Shown here: positions 35,470 to 44,412 of the stretch, piece after piece
Layout of the letters: the number at the start of each line of letters is the position of its first letter
How positions within the stretch are numbered: the first letter of the stretch is position 1
Assembly: GCF_007004065.1 (NCBI RefSeq)
Contig: NZ_VFSV01000009.1
Location: 79,249-143,248 of the forward strand
Source of the DNA: Palleronia caenipelagi
GTDB lineage: Bacteria; Pseudomonadota; Alphaproteobacteria; Rhodobacterales; Rhodobacteraceae
DNA length: 64,000 bases
Reading direction: 5' to 3'
Position numbers and translations under genes: made by a program
The notes under the pieces: generated by a model
What the model was told of the DNA's origin: nothing
The model's database searches: none
Seen by the model: the letters and a program-made list of their open reading frames with translations, nothing else

Positions 35470-35994
35470 TTGCAAGACGAAAATTCGACATCACGTGATC
35501 TGTTTGGCAACGTCGTTTACGACGTGCCGCGGACACGCGGGCGGCCTCCGTTTGAGAGAACGGAGGAAAACGCCCATAAAGTCAGCATGTTGCTGGCTAT
35601 GGGGTGGTCGAATTCGCGCATTGCATCCGTCATCCGCGATCCCCGCACGGGCAAACCCATCTCAGAGCCGACGCTCAAGCGGTATTTTAGATCCGAATTG
35701 CGAACTCGGGACGTGGCGCGGGATCAGCTTCGGGCCCGGCAGCTTCAGCAGGCCTACCAGGCTGCCGAGGGTGGGAATGTCGGCGCGATGCGATTCTTTG
35801 ATCAGCTGGTTGAGAAGAACGACCTGATGCTGGCCGAAGCCCGGGTTGATCGCGCAGCAAACAAGCAGAGCGAACCCGCACCGAAACCCGAGCGTCTCGG
35901 CAAGAAGGAGATGGACAAGAAGGCCGCCCAGGCGGCTGAGCAGCGGTTGCTGGAGCAAATACAGGGTGAAGCGGATGCCGCTCGACGCCACTGA
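35470..35994 (+). CDS. terS: Terminase small subunit
   Basis: A 174-residue protein starting at TTG 35,470 with GGGAG 10 bases upstream. The N-terminal part has a helix-turn-helix-like stretch (KVSMLLAMGWSNSRIASVIRD, then SEPTLKRYFRSELRTRD) and the C-terminal part is helical, lysine- and glutamate-rich (GKKEMDKKAAQAAEQRLLEQ). It binds packaging sites and passes DNA to the large subunit. The identity rests on place and fold pattern. Confidence 0.75.
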   Translation: MQDENSTSRDLFGNVVYDVPRTRGRPPFERTEENAHKVSMLLAMGWSNSRIASVIRDPRTGKPISEPTLKRYFRSELRTRDVARDQLRARQLQQAYQAAEGGNVGAMRFFDQLVEKNDLMLAEARVDRAANKQSEPAPKPERLGKKEMDKKAAQAAEQRLLEQIQGEADAARRH

Positions 35995-37702
35995 GAGCTT
36001 GCCTCTCTTCGCCTGCCCGGACTGGTGGGAACGGATCCAGCGCGGCGAGCCACCGATCGCCGACATCCCGATCAATGAGGAACGGGCTGCCAAAGCGCTT
36101 GCGTTCTTCAATCGGCTTCGTCTGCCGGATGTCGAAGGCAACCCGCCCTTGTCGGAGGCTTGCGGAGAATGGTTCCGCGACATCGTCGTGGCGTTTCTGG
36201 CCAGCGAAGACCCCGAGACGAGAGAGCGGCTGGTCTGGGAGCTGCTATGCTTGGTGCCGAAGAAGAGCTCCAAGTCCACCTACAGCGCCGCCCTCGGGAT
36301 CACGGCGCTCTACATGGAGGAAACGCCGAACGGGCAGATGCTGTTGATTGGGCCCAGCCAAAACATTTCGGCACGGTGCTTCGACCAGGCGCAGGCCATG
36401 ATCCGCCTCGACCCGGATCTCGATGACATCTTCCACATCACCGACAATCTGAAGTCGATCAAGCGCCGGAAGACCGGCACGGAACTGCAGGTCAAAACCT
36501 TCGATACGGGGATCATCACCGGGGAGATCCCGCTCCTGACGATCATCGACGAGCTGCATGAGCTTGGCAAAAAGCCAAAGGCGCAGAAAGTCATGCAGCA
36601 GATCCGAGGTGGCGGCATCACGATGAATGGCGGACAGGTGCTGTTTATCACGACGCAGTCGGACGAGCGTCCGGCGGGCATCTGGCGGGCGGAGTTGGAC
36701 AAAGCGCGCAAGATCCGGGACGGCAAGGCGGGACCCCGTCCGATCATGTTGCCGGTCCTCTATGAGTTCCCGGTCGAGTTGCAGAAGAACGAAGACTACT
36801 GGCGAGATCAGAGGAACTGGCCTCTGGTGCTGCCAAACCTTCACAAGTCGATCTCCCTCGCCCGCCTCGTTGCGGACTATGAGAACAACGGTGCTACCTC
36901 GAAAGAGGCCGAACAGATCTGGGTCAGCCAGCATCTGAACATCGAAATCGGTGTCGGTCTGCACAACGACCGCTGGACCGGGGCGGACTTTTGGCAGGCC
37001 GCTTCTGAGCCGGGCCTGACACTCGAACGGATGCTAACGGAGTGCGAGGTCATCACGGCGGGCATTGATCCCGGCGGACAGGACGATCTGCTCGCGTTCT
37101 CACTGGTGGGCCGCATCACCGGCACCGATCGCTGGCTCAACTGGTCGAAGCTCTGGGCCGACAGGATCGTTCTAGAGCGGCGCAAGTCGATCGCATCTAT
37201 CCTGGAAGACTTTGAGAAAGCGGGTGATCTGACGATGGTCCATGATCTTGAGGCTGAGGCCTATGCCGAAATTGCAGAGATCTGCACCCGCATTCGCGAC
37301 CTTGGGCTGTTTCCAAAAACCAAGAAGATCGGGATCGATGCGGCCGGGGGCGGCGCGAACCTTGCTGTGGACGCGCTGGAAGGCGCCGACTTCGACGCAG
37401 GGGATGATCTGCAGGCAATCTCTCAGGGCTACAAGCTGAACAACATCGCAGGCACGGTTGCGGTCAAACTGAAAGGGCTGTCCTTCAGGCACGCGGGGCA
37501 GGACATCATGGCGTGGTGTGTTGAGAACACGCGCGTCTACCAGCGTGGCAATGCACAATACCCGTCCAAAGAAGAGAGCGGGGCTGGAAAGATCGACGGT
37601 CTGATGTCCACTTTGAACGCCTCTGAGCTGATGTCCTGGCATCCAAAGGCAGCAGGCTCAGGCCTCGATGATTTCCTCTCCAACCCGGTGCTGTGCGTAT
37701 GA
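35975..37702 (+). CDS. terL: Terminase large subunit
   Basis: A 575-residue packaging motor and nuclease of the HK97 type. The ATPase half has LVPKKSSKST (residues 93-102), a non-classical P-loop, and LLTIIDELHELG (Walker B, Asp192-Glu193). The nuclease half has GIDPGGQDDLLAF and IGIDAAGGGA. The P-loop lacks the usual GxxxxGKS glycines; the KSSK form is common in this terminase branch. The start overlaps the small subunit, and the stop overlaps the portal start by ATGA. Confidence 0.93.
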   Translation: MPLDATESLPLFACPDWWERIQRGEPPIADIPINEERAAKALAFFNRLRLPDVEGNPPLSEACGEWFRDIVVAFLASEDPETRERLVWELLCLVPKKSSKSTYSAALGITALYMEETPNGQMLLIGPSQNISARCFDQAQAMIRLDPDLDDIFHITDNLKSIKRRKTGTELQVKTFDTGIITGEIPLLTIIDELHELGKKPKAQKVMQQIRGGGITMNGGQVLFITTQSDERPAGIWRAELDKARKIRDGKAGPRPIMLPVLYEFPVELQKNEDYWRDQRNWPLVLPNLHKSISLARLVADYENNGATSKEAEQIWVSQHLNIEIGVGLHNDRWTGADFWQAASEPGLTLERMLTECEVITAGIDPGGQDDLLAFSLVGRITGTDRWLNWSKLWADRIVLERRKSIASILEDFEKAGDLTMVHDLEAEAYAEIAEICTRIRDLGLFPKTKKIGIDAAGGGANLAVDALEGADFDAGDDLQAISQGYKLNNIAGTVAVKLKGLSFRHAGQDIMAWCVENTRVYQRGNAQYPSKEESGAGKIDGLMSTLNASELMSWHPKAAGSGLDDFLSNPVLCV

Positions 37703-38925
37703 TCCGGATGTTGCGAGCAGCCGTCCGGGGTGTTCGGGCCGAGTACATGGGGGTCGAGGGCCAATCGTTTCTCTCGGGCTCTGGCCCTTGGCCGCTGGGT
37801 GGCATGGTGTCACGCGCCGGGCCAACGGTCAGTGCCAAAACGTCCCTTGAGCATTCGGCTGTTTGGGGATGCGTCCGGAAAACTGCCGAGATGATCTCGA
37901 CGCTGCCCGTTGATCTATTCCGGAAAAGTGCGAACGGCAGCCGCGACAAGATCGACAGCGATCTGGCGGAAATCATCAAGGAAAATCCGAACGCCGACCA
38001 GACCGCGCCCGAGTTCTGGGAAGGCATGGTCGCGCAAACGCTGCTGCAGGGGAACGCCTTCGCGGAGAAGCTCTATATCGGGAACCGCTTCGTCGGCCTG
38101 CGCCCAATGCTTGGCTGCAAGCCTGATCGACGGCCAGATCGCGCGTTTCAATACGTGGTCATTGACCGCGGCAAACGGGAGGTGCTTCCCGCCGAGAAGG
38201 TGTTCCATCTTCGGGGCTTTGGTGCTGGCGATGGCCTGGGCATGTCGGTTGTGCGATATGGCGCGAATTCGATCGGCGCAGCGCTGGCCGCTGATGAAAC
38301 CGCCAGTAGCGTGTTTTCTAACAGTGCTATGCCCTCAGGGGTGATCCAGTCGGATCAGACCCTGAACGCTGGCCAGCGTAAGCAACTCGAGGCGATGCTG
38401 GCGACCTATTCCGGATCGCAACGCGCTGGCAAGCTGATGACGCTGGAAGCGGGCCTGAAGTTCCAGCAGCTGCAGATGAATCCGGAGGACGCGCAGCTGC
38501 TCGATACCCGCCGGTTCAGCGTCGAAGATATCTGCCGCTGGTTCGGAGTTCCACCAATCGTGATCGGCCACGCCTCGGAGGGGCAGACTATGTGGGGCTC
38601 CGGGGTCGAGGCGATCCTGCTCTCGTGGCTCACGCTCGGCATCAACCCGTTCCTGATCCGCCTGGAGCAGCGTCTGAAGAAAGATTTGATCCCGGTGCAA
38701 ACCCGGCGCCGCGACTACTTCGAATACAATCGCGAGGCCATGATCCAGATGGACAGCAAGGCCAAGGGCGATCTGATGCTGAAGCTCGGCATGGGGGGCA
38801 CGATGACGGCCAATGAGCGCCGGGCGCGTCTCAACCTGCCCCGCCATGACGACGCCAATGCCGACGCGCTGCTGATGCAGACAGCCATGTCCCCCATGGA
38901 ACTTCTCGGAAAGGACCAATCATGA
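37699..38925 (+). CDS. Portal protein, HK97 family
   Basis: A 408-residue portal protein that forms the dodecameric ring through which DNA passes. Typical segments are SAVWGCVRKTAEMISTLPVD, EFWEGMVAQTLLQGNAFAEK, VFHLRGF, RFSVEDICRWFGVPPIVIGH and SWLTLGINPFLIRLEQRL. The start at 37,699 is the ATG that overlaps the terminase stop. It overlaps the protease by 4 bp. Confidence 0.94.
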   Translation: MIRMLRAAVRGVRAEYMGVEGQSFLSGSGPWPLGGMVSRAGPTVSAKTSLEHSAVWGCVRKTAEMISTLPVDLFRKSANGSRDKIDSDLAEIIKENPNADQTAPEFWEGMVAQTLLQGNAFAEKLYIGNRFVGLRPMLGCKPDRRPDRAFQYVVIDRGKREVLPAEKVFHLRGFGAGDGLGMSVVRYGANSIGAALAADETASSVFSNSAMPSGVIQSDQTLNAGQRKQLEAMLATYSGSQRAGKLMTLEAGLKFQQLQMNPEDAQLLDTRRFSVEDICRWFGVPPIVIGHASEGQTMWGSGVEAILLSWLTLGINPFLIRLEQRLKKDLIPVQTRRRDYFEYNREAMIQMDSKAKGDLMLKLGMGGTMTANERRARLNLPRHDDANADALLMQTAMSPMELLGKDQS

Positions 38926-39767
38926 GCAAGCGTGATCTTCCCGCTGCCGTTGTCTCGACCCGCCCCGGCATCAAGTCGGATATTGCGGATGTCGCCCTGA
39001 AACGCTGGAACCCGGACATTCGCGCGGCGGAGGGGGCAGCCGATCAGGCGACCATCTCGATCCTCGAACCCATCGGAGAGGATATCTGGGGCGACGGCGT
39101 CAGCGCGCGCCGGATCGCCGCCGCACTGCGTTATATCGGCGAGCGGGACGTCGTGGTGACGATTAACTCGCCCGGCGGCAATTTCTTCGAGGGGCTGGCG
39201 ATTTATAACCTGCTGGTCGAGCATCCGGGCGCGGTCAGCATCAAGATTGTCGGCCTTGCCGCCTCTGCCGCATCGGTCATCGCCATGGCCGGAGATGACA
39301 TCCAGATCGCCCGGTCTGCGTTTCTGATGATCCACAACACATGGGTGGCGGCTGCCGGTGACCGCCACGCGCTCCGCGGTGTCGCAGACTGGCTGGAGCC
39401 GTTCGATCAGGCTGCTGTGGATGTGTATCACGCGCGATCCGGCGTCGATACGAAGACGATCGCCGCAATGCTCGACAAGGAAACATGGATCGCCGGGACC
39501 GATGCCGTCGATCAGGGCTTCGCGGACCGTCTGCTCGGCGATGCGGATGTCGCCAATGCCGCAGGAACCAGCTTGTACCAGACCGCGCAAGCCGCGCAGC
39601 AGAAGCTGGACATCTACCTCGCCCGGGGCGGGGCCACACGATCTGAGCGGCGCAAGCTCTGCGCCGCCATGAAAGGGGGCAAGCCGGACGCTGCCCCAAC
39701 CGGCATGCCGCGCGCTGCCGCTACGGAGCTGGCGCGCAAAGCGCTGGAAACCCTGAACACTCTCTGA
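38922..39767 (+). CDS. Prohead protease, ClpP-like (S14/S49 fold)
   Basis: A 281-residue head maturation protease. The motifs INSPGGNFFEGLAIYNLL, GLAASAASVIAMAGDDI (catalytic serine) and FLMIHNTWV (catalytic histidine) match phage ClpP-like proteases. It trims the capsid precursor during assembly. It overlaps the portal by ATGA and lies 10 bp before the capsid gene, as in HK97. Confidence 0.93.
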   Translation: MSKRDLPAAVVSTRPGIKSDIADVALKRWNPDIRAAEGAADQATISILEPIGEDIWGDGVSARRIAAALRYIGERDVVVTINSPGGNFFEGLAIYNLLVEHPGAVSIKIVGLAASAASVIAMAGDDIQIARSAFLMIHNTWVAAAGDRHALRGVADWLEPFDQAAVDVYHARSGVDTKTIAAMLDKETWIAGTDAVDQGFADRLLGDADVANAAGTSLYQTAQAAQQKLDIYLARGGATRSERRKLCAAMKGGKPDAAPTGMPRAAATELARKALETLNTL

Positions 39768-39777
39768 GGAGACAGTT

Positions 39778-41085
39778 ATGTCAAAGATTATGATGCCCGT
39801 CATTTCGGTGGCGGCACTTGCCGCGGCGTGCCCGAATGCTCTGCGCGGTTCGGTCCGGATGGATGCCGGTGACAATCCCGAAGCCCTGCTGAAGGAGGTC
39901 AACCAACAACTTCAGACGCTGAACGGTGAGATCAAGAAGACCGCCGAACAGGCCCTGAAGGAATCGAAGGCCGCTGGTGATCTGTCGGCTGCGACGAAAG
40001 CCACCACTGATGAGCTGCTGGCCAGGCAATCCGCGACGATGAAGGCGGTCGATGACCTCAAGGCACTGGTCGAAGGCGTCGAGACAAAGACGCTGGAGAT
40101 CTCGCAGCAGGTCGCGGCGGGTGGCGGGTCCTCCAAGTCGAGCGTCATGTCCCTCGGGCAGGCGGTGCTGGCCGAAGGCGCCGACCGGATCAAGACCTAT
40201 AAGGGCGGCACGCTGTCTCTGACGATCCAGAACGCGGTCACGACCGCGTCGGGATCTGGTGGTGGTCTGATCTACCACGAAGAGGAGCGCGAGCCGGTGC
40301 GCATGCCCCGCCGTCGCTTGCTCGTGCGCAATCTGCTGATGCCGGGCCGGACCAATTCCGACCAGGTGCATTACCGCAAGCAGGTCCTGCGGACGAGCGG
40401 CGCCGGGATGGTCGCCGAGACCACACCCAGCGGGGCGTCCGAGTTCGGCTGGGACAAGGCGGTCGAGCGGGTCAAGAAGATCGCGACCCACACCAATATC
40501 AGCGAGGAAGCCCTCGCCGATGCCGACCAGCTGCAGTCCGAGATCGACGGCGAGCTGCGCTACCTGATCGACCTCGAAGAGGAAAAGCAGATCGTCGCCG
40601 GAGATGGCGTCGGCGAAAACCTGACCGGATTGCTCACCCAAGCCCCGGCCTTTGTCGCGGCCGCCGGACTGCCCAACGCCAACAGGATCGATCGTCTGCG
40701 CCTTGCCCTGTTGCAGGTTACGCTGGAAGACTACATGCCGGCGGAAATCCTGCTGAACCCGACCGACTGGGCGGCAATCGAACTGCAGAAGGTTGGCGGC
40801 ACCGACGAACGCTATGTTTACGGCGATCCCGGCGCACAGGCGACGCCCCGGCTCTGGGGCAAGGACGTGGTCGAGACGAACACCATGTCTGTGGGCGAAT
40901 GGTTGGTTGGCGATCTGGCCATGGCCGCAACCTATTACGACCGCTCCGAGACCGAAGTCCTGCTGTCGACCGAGCACGATCAGAACTTCATCGAGGACAT
41001 GATCACCATGAAGGCGCGCAAGCGCGTGGCCATGGCGATCAAGCGCGCGCTGGCCATGGTGAAGGGCAACTTCACCTTCGTCTGA
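39778..41085 (+). CDS. Major capsid protein, HK97 fold
   Basis: A 435-residue capsid protein. Residues about 25-110 form a coiled-coil delta domain (NPEALLKEVNQQLQTLNGEI onward) that the prohead protease removes. The rest is HK97-like: YHEEEREPVRMPRRRLLVRN, GWDKAVERVKKIATHTNISEEAL, LNPTDWAAIEL and FIEDMITMKARKRVAMAIKR. GAGGAG precedes the start by 6-7 bases, as suits a strongly expressed gene. Confidence 0.94.
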   Translation: MSKIMMPVISVAALAAACPNALRGSVRMDAGDNPEALLKEVNQQLQTLNGEIKKTAEQALKESKAAGDLSAATKATTDELLARQSATMKAVDDLKALVEGVETKTLEISQQVAAGGGSSKSSVMSLGQAVLAEGADRIKTYKGGTLSLTIQNAVTTASGSGGGLIYHEEEREPVRMPRRRLLVRNLLMPGRTNSDQVHYRKQVLRTSGAGMVAETTPSGASEFGWDKAVERVKKIATHTNISEEALADADQLQSEIDGELRYLIDLEEEKQIVAGDGVGENLTGLLTQAPAFVAAAGLPNANRIDRLRLALLQVTLEDYMPAEILLNPTDWAAIELQKVGGTDERYVYGDPGAQATPRLWGKDVVETNTMSVGEWLVGDLAMAATYYDRSETEVLLSTEHDQNFIEDMITMKARKRVAMAIKRALAMVKGNFTFV

Positions 41086-41111
41086 TCAATCTGGCACCTG
41101 ATGCTGATCTG

Positions 41112-41134
41112 AGGGCGTGCCTGCGGCGCGCCCT
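41112..41134 (+). terminator. Hairpin after the capsid gene
   Basis: AGGGCG(T)GC pairs with GC(G)CGCCCT across a short loop, about 9 bp. Few T residues follow. It may partly end transcription or protect the capsid mRNA. Confidence 0.4.
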
Positions 41135-41155
41135 ATTCCCATGGGAGTAATAGAC

Positions 41156-41671
41156 ATGTTTGTGAAATGCCTCTCGACCCGCCACACGGCGGTCGGCACC
41201 TTCCGCTTTGGGGTGGTGTATGAGATCGACCCGAAGGACCATAAGGTTCACAAAGCGATCAAACCCCTCCTCGAAGGCGACAGCCCGGCTCTGGAAGAAG
41301 TCTCGAAAGCTGCTGCCGGGAAGGCCCGCGTGACCCAGTTCACGCCGGAGGCTTCATCGCCTCGCCGCAGCCGACCGGCGGCAGATTTGCGCGGTGATGT
41401 GGCAAAACTGGAAGCCGCTCTGCAGGATTCGCAGGATAAGGAGGCGGCGGCGACTAAGCGGGCTACTGAGCTGGAAGCCGAGTTGAACGTCGCTCAGGAC
41501 AAGGAAGCGACGGCCACAGCCCGGTCTGCTGAACTGGAGGCAGAGTTGAACGTCGCCCAGGACAAGGAAGCCGCCGCTGCGGAGCGCCTCGCCGAGTTGG
41601 AAGCAGAGCTCACCGCTCTCAAAGCTGCTCCCACCCCTGCCCCTGCCTCTGACGGGAAGGCCAAGGCGTGA
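41156..41671 (+). CDS. Coiled-coil phage protein with 21-residue tandem repeats
   Basis: A 171-residue protein. The N-terminal domain (MFVKCLSTRHTAVGTFRFGV onward) is followed by three 21-residue repeats of the form QDKEA..A..R..ELEAELNVA and a proline-alanine tail. The repeats form a predicted coiled coil. It sits between the capsid and the connector gene, so it may be a head protein or decoration, but no family was recognised. Its stop overlaps the GTG start of the next gene. Confidence 0.7.
   Translation: MFVKCLSTRHTAVGTFRFGVVYEIDPKDHKVHKAIKPLLEGDSPALEEVSKAAAGKARVTQFTPEASSPRRSRPAADLRGDVAKLEAALQDSQDKEAAATKRATELEAELNVAQDKEATATARSAELEAELNVAQDKEAAAAERLAELEAELTALKAAPTPAPASDGKAKA
41432..41620 (+). 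repeat. Three 63-bp tandem repeats in the coiled-coil gene
   Basis: The units are 41,432-41,494, 41,495-41,557 and 41,558-41,620. Each begins CAGGA(C/T)AAGGA and encodes 21 residues, a length (three heptads) that keeps the coiled-coil register. Copy number could vary without a frameshift. Confidence 0.85.
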
Positions 41672-41970
41672 GCCAGCTCACCCCCGCAGATCTCAAGCCG
41701 CATCTGATGCTGGCCTCGGATTACGCCGGGGATGATGTGCGGCTGCAGAACCTGATCGACGCCGCAGAGGCTCGCGTGAAGCGATACGTGCGGCGCGATC
41801 TCGATGCTGAGTACCCGCAAGGCTGGCCTCAGGACATCCTGCATGCCGTGAAGGTTGTTGTGGCGTTTCTCGATCAGAACCGGGAACCCGGTGAAGGCTA
41901 CCACGCAAAGCACGGCTTGCCCGAAATGGTCGCGGATCTTCTGGCTGATGCGAGGAACCTGGCGGGATGA
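41668..41970 (+). CDS. Head-tail connector protein (gp6-like)
   Basis: A 100-residue helical protein. The segments DDVRLQNLIDAAEARVKRYV and ILHAVKVVVAFLDQNREPGE are typical of the HK97 gp6/Phage_connect family that sits below the portal. The GTG start overlaps the upstream stop. Confidence 0.85.
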   Translation: MSQLTPADLKPHLMLASDYAGDDVRLQNLIDAAEARVKRYVRRDLDAEYPQGWPQDILHAVKVVVAFLDQNREPGEGYHAKHGLPEMVADLLADARNLAG

Positions 41971-42311
41971 CACGGCAAGCTGTGGCCCGCCTCGATCGGA
42001 TGCTGACGTTCCAAAAGCGCGGGACCGGGAATGACGGCTATGGCAATCGGCGAACCGAATACGAGGCGCAGTTCGACGAGCCCGCAGCGCTGGCCTGGCG
42101 TCGGGGTGGAGAGGTGCAGCTGGCAGCACGCATGCAAGCCCGTCAGCCGGTCATTCTGACGGTTCGTCGCAATGCGCGCACAATGACAATCCGTCCGCAT
42201 TGGCGCGCGGTTTGGGGAGACCAGAAATTCGACATCCGTGAACAACCCACCATCGCAGCGGACCGTCGCTATCTTGAGATGTTGGCAGAAGCCATGCCGC
42301 TGAACGGATGA
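41967..42311 (+). CDS. Head-tail adaptor / head closure protein
   Basis: A 114-residue protein of the SPP1 gp16-like adaptor family. It starts MTRQAVARLDRMLTFQKRGT and includes GYGNRRTEYEAQFDEPAALA and TMTIRPHWRAVWGDQKFDIR. It closes the head channel and joins the tail. It overlaps the connector gene by 4 bp. Confidence 0.85.
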   Translation: MTRQAVARLDRMLTFQKRGTGNDGYGNRRTEYEAQFDEPAALAWRRGGEVQLAARMQARQPVILTVRRNARTMTIRPHWRAVWGDQKFDIREQPTIAADRRYLEMLAEAMPLNG

Positions 42312-42318
42312 CGGGTCG

Positions 42319-42735
42319 ATGATTGCTCCCGACGTTGCTCTGCAAACCGCGATCGAGTCAGCGGTGACTGCGGATGCAGAACTGATGACCCAGATCGCTT
42401 GGATCTATGATGAGGTCCCGGATGACCCGTATGCCGGCAAGACAGCTTATCTGTCGTTCGGCCCGTCCGATCTGCGGGATCAGAGTGCCGAATGCGTCCA
42501 GACCGAGGTCCATAATCTGCAGATCGATGTCTGGTCGAAGGCTGTTGGGCGGATCGAAGCTAAAGGCCTCACCCGGCGCGTGATTGACCTGATCCGGGGC
42601 GGTAGTCTCATCATGCCAGCACACCGTCTCGGTGAGACGGTGCTCGCCCTCCATCGGATCATCTCCGATCCGGATCCCGGCGTCACTCATGGCGTGGTCC
42701 AGTTCGACTTTCACATCGAAGTCGAGGAAGGCTGA
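42319..42735 (+). CDS. Tail completion protein, DUF3168
   Basis: A 138-residue protein. The pattern YLSFGPSDLRDQSAECVQTE, then HNLQIDVWSKAVGRIEAKGL and VVQFDFHIEVEEG, fits DUF3168, found between the adaptor and the tail tube in siphoviruses and gene-transfer agents. It completes the tail end that binds the head. Its stop overlaps the next start. Confidence 0.87.
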   Translation: MIAPDVALQTAIESAVTADAELMTQIAWIYDEVPDDPYAGKTAYLSFGPSDLRDQSAECVQTEVHNLQIDVWSKAVGRIEAKGLTRRVIDLIRGGSLIMPAHRLGETVLALHRIISDPDPGVTHGVVQFDFHIEVEEG

Positions 42736-43199
42736 TGCCGTCGACGGCCACACTCCACCCGCGCATTCGGACTCAGCTGGAGCGCACGCCCGACATCGCG
42801 GTCGCGGCAGCTGCCGATGCGATGGAAAGAGGCGCCGAAGAGATCGTCGCCATGATGAAAACGCTTGCGCCGCATGATGACGGCGATCTTCGCGACAGCA
42901 TCGGATGGACATGGGGCGATGAACCCAAGGGCAGCTTAAAGATCGGCACGATCCGCTCTGGCCGAAACGCAGGGCGTCAATTCGCCACTCTGAAAATCAC
43001 CTTCTTCGTGGGCGCCTTCTACGCCCACATGGTCGAATTCGGAACGTCGCCGCACGCCCAGCCGAAGATGCGGCGCATCCATCCGGGCACGTCTGCCCAG
43101 CCGTTTTTCTACGCCGCCTGGCGGGCGAAAAAGGCCGGCTTCCGCCGCAAGATCCGCACAGCCGTACGCAAGGCCATCCGGGAGGCTCTCCGTGGTTAA
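42735..43199 (+). CDS. HK97 gp10-like tail-assembly protein
   Basis: A 154-residue protein with the gp10 pattern MMKTLAPHDDGDLRDSIGW, FYAHMVEFGTSPHAQ, then QPFFYAAWRAKKAGFRRKIR. It likely acts at the head-tail joint. It overlaps the neighbouring genes at both ends. Confidence 0.85.
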   Translation: MPSTATLHPRIRTQLERTPDIAVAAAADAMERGAEEIVAMMKTLAPHDDGDLRDSIGWTWGDEPKGSLKIGTIRSGRNAGRQFATLKITFFVGAFYAHMVEFGTSPHAQPKMRRIHPGTSAQPFFYAAWRAKKAGFRRKIRTAVRKAIREALRG

Positions 43200-43389
43200 A
43201 GTCATCATTCATCGCACCTGCAATGCGACCGACCCGAAACGCGGTGTGTCGCTGCGTCTGTCGCCCTCAGAAAAGCCCCAAAGCCTGCCCGCATGGGCAG
43301 CTGACCTCGCCGTCAAGTCCGGCGCGGCAGAGCGCATTCCGCTGACCCGTAAATCGCCCGCGAGGGCACAGACCAGGAAAGGTTCGTAA
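43192..43389 (+). CDS. Small hypothetical tail-region protein
   Basis: A 65-residue basic protein with a GTG start (MVKVIIHRTCNATDPKRGVS). It overlaps the gp10-like gene by 8 bp and ends 2 bp before the tail-tube gene. No family was recognised; small genes are common at this place. Confidence 0.6.
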   Translation: MVKVIIHRTCNATDPKRGVSLRLSPSEKPQSLPAWAADLAVKSGAAERIPLTRKSPARAQTRKGS

Positions 43390-43391
43390 TC

Positions 43392-43853
43392 ATGGGAAAC
43401 CCAACTCTCGCCTATCGGGGGGACATCCTTGTGATGGTCGCCTTCGATCCTGAAATCCCCAACGCATTCGTCAATTTCTGCGGAGCGACGGGGATTTCGC
43501 TGGAGATCACCAATGAAATCCTCTCCGAGAAGATTGGCGACTGCGAGGACTGGTCGGCATCGATCCAAACCATCAAGGCCTATGGCGCACAGGATTCGCG
43601 CGCTACGTTCAATGGTAAATGGGCGCAGCAGAACCATGGCAAGGTTCTGCGCTGGGTTCTCGATCAGAAAATGCTGCCGGTGCGGGTGCACTTCGTCACA
43701 GCGGGTGCGGGCGATGTCGAGTATATCGACGGGATTGCGCTCGCGACCTCGACCGAGCTTGGCGATATCGGCAATGTCGAGGGGAACTCGATCAGCCGGA
43801 ACCTGTCGCTTGAGTTCAGCGGCAAACTGACCCTCACGGACAAGGCTGCCTGA
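43392..43853 (+). CDS. Major tail tube protein
   Basis: A 153-residue protein. The segments FCGATGISLEITNEILSEKI, WSASIQTIKAYGAQDSRAT, and LEFSGKLTLTDKAA fit tail tube proteins of non-contractile tails in gene-transfer agents and related siphoviruses. GAAAGG precedes the ATG. Gene order is also as expected. Confidence 0.8.
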   Translation: MGNPTLAYRGDILVMVAFDPEIPNAFVNFCGATGISLEITNEILSEKIGDCEDWSASIQTIKAYGAQDSRATFNGKWAQQNHGKVLRWVLDQKMLPVRVHFVTAGAGDVEYIDGIALATSTELGDIGNVEGNSISRNLSLEFSGKLTLTDKAA

Positions 43854-44287
43854 TGCAGCCCGCCGTGGTGACCTGGCCGGGGGGCGTTCACGCCATGTGT
43901 CTCCCCCTGGCTCAGCTTGAAGGGCTGCAGAAGAGCCTCGACACTGGCCCTGAATTTCTGCTGCACCGGTTGAGCCGGGGCGAGTGGCGCATTGGTGACC
44001 TCCTCGAAATCCTGCGCTGGGGTCTGATTGGCGGCGGCATGCCCCATGTCGAGGCCGATGCACTGATCCAGCGGATCAGCCGACAGCATCCCTATGCAAG
44101 TTTCAAAGCGCCCGCATTGGAGGTTTTGGCGCACGCGCTCTACGGGCCTGCTGATGACCCGGTGGGGGAGGATTTACCGGTGACGGCTCCGACACCGGAT
44201 CAACAAAAAACGGGCGATGGCAATTCAGTGCCTTCTACCAGCTCGGAGGCCGATGCGGTGTCGGTCCCGGAGACGTCGGACGCATGA
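43853..44287 (+). CDS. Tail assembly chaperone, gene-transfer-agent type
   Basis: A 144-residue protein. The first 100 residues (GLQKSLDTGPEFLLHRLSRG, EWRIGDLLEILRWGLIGGGM) match gene-transfer-agent family tail chaperones; the tail is a long flexible, acidic and serine-rich linker. It binds the tape measure protein. The next 42-residue frame could be the second chaperone, as in lambda gpG/gpGT, but here both are separate, overlapping by ATGA. Confidence 0.75.
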   Translation: MQPAVVTWPGGVHAMCLPLAQLEGLQKSLDTGPEFLLHRLSRGEWRIGDLLEILRWGLIGGGMPHVEADALIQRISRQHPYASFKAPALEVLAHALYGPADDPVGEDLPVTAPTPDQQKTGDGNSVPSTSSEADAVSVPETSDA

Positions 44288-44412
44288 GCCTCTGGGAATT
44301 CTTTGCCTTCCTCGAGGGCGCCGGACCTGAGCACGGTATCAAGCCCTTGTCCGGACCGGGCGGCGCAATGAGCGAACAGCGGCTTCGTGAACTGGGTGTG
44401 GAGGGCTTTTGA
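44284..44412 (+). CDS. 42-residue tail assembly chaperone-like protein
   Basis: A short frame, MSLWEFFAFLEGAGPEHGIK then a C-terminal MSEQRLRELGVEGF. It overlaps both the chaperone stop and the tape measure start, so it is coupled to both. Its place is that of the second tail chaperone in siphoviruses and gene-transfer agents. The identity rests on this. Confidence 0.65.
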   Translation: MSLWEFFAFLEGAGPEHGIKPLSGPGGAMSEQRLRELGVEGF

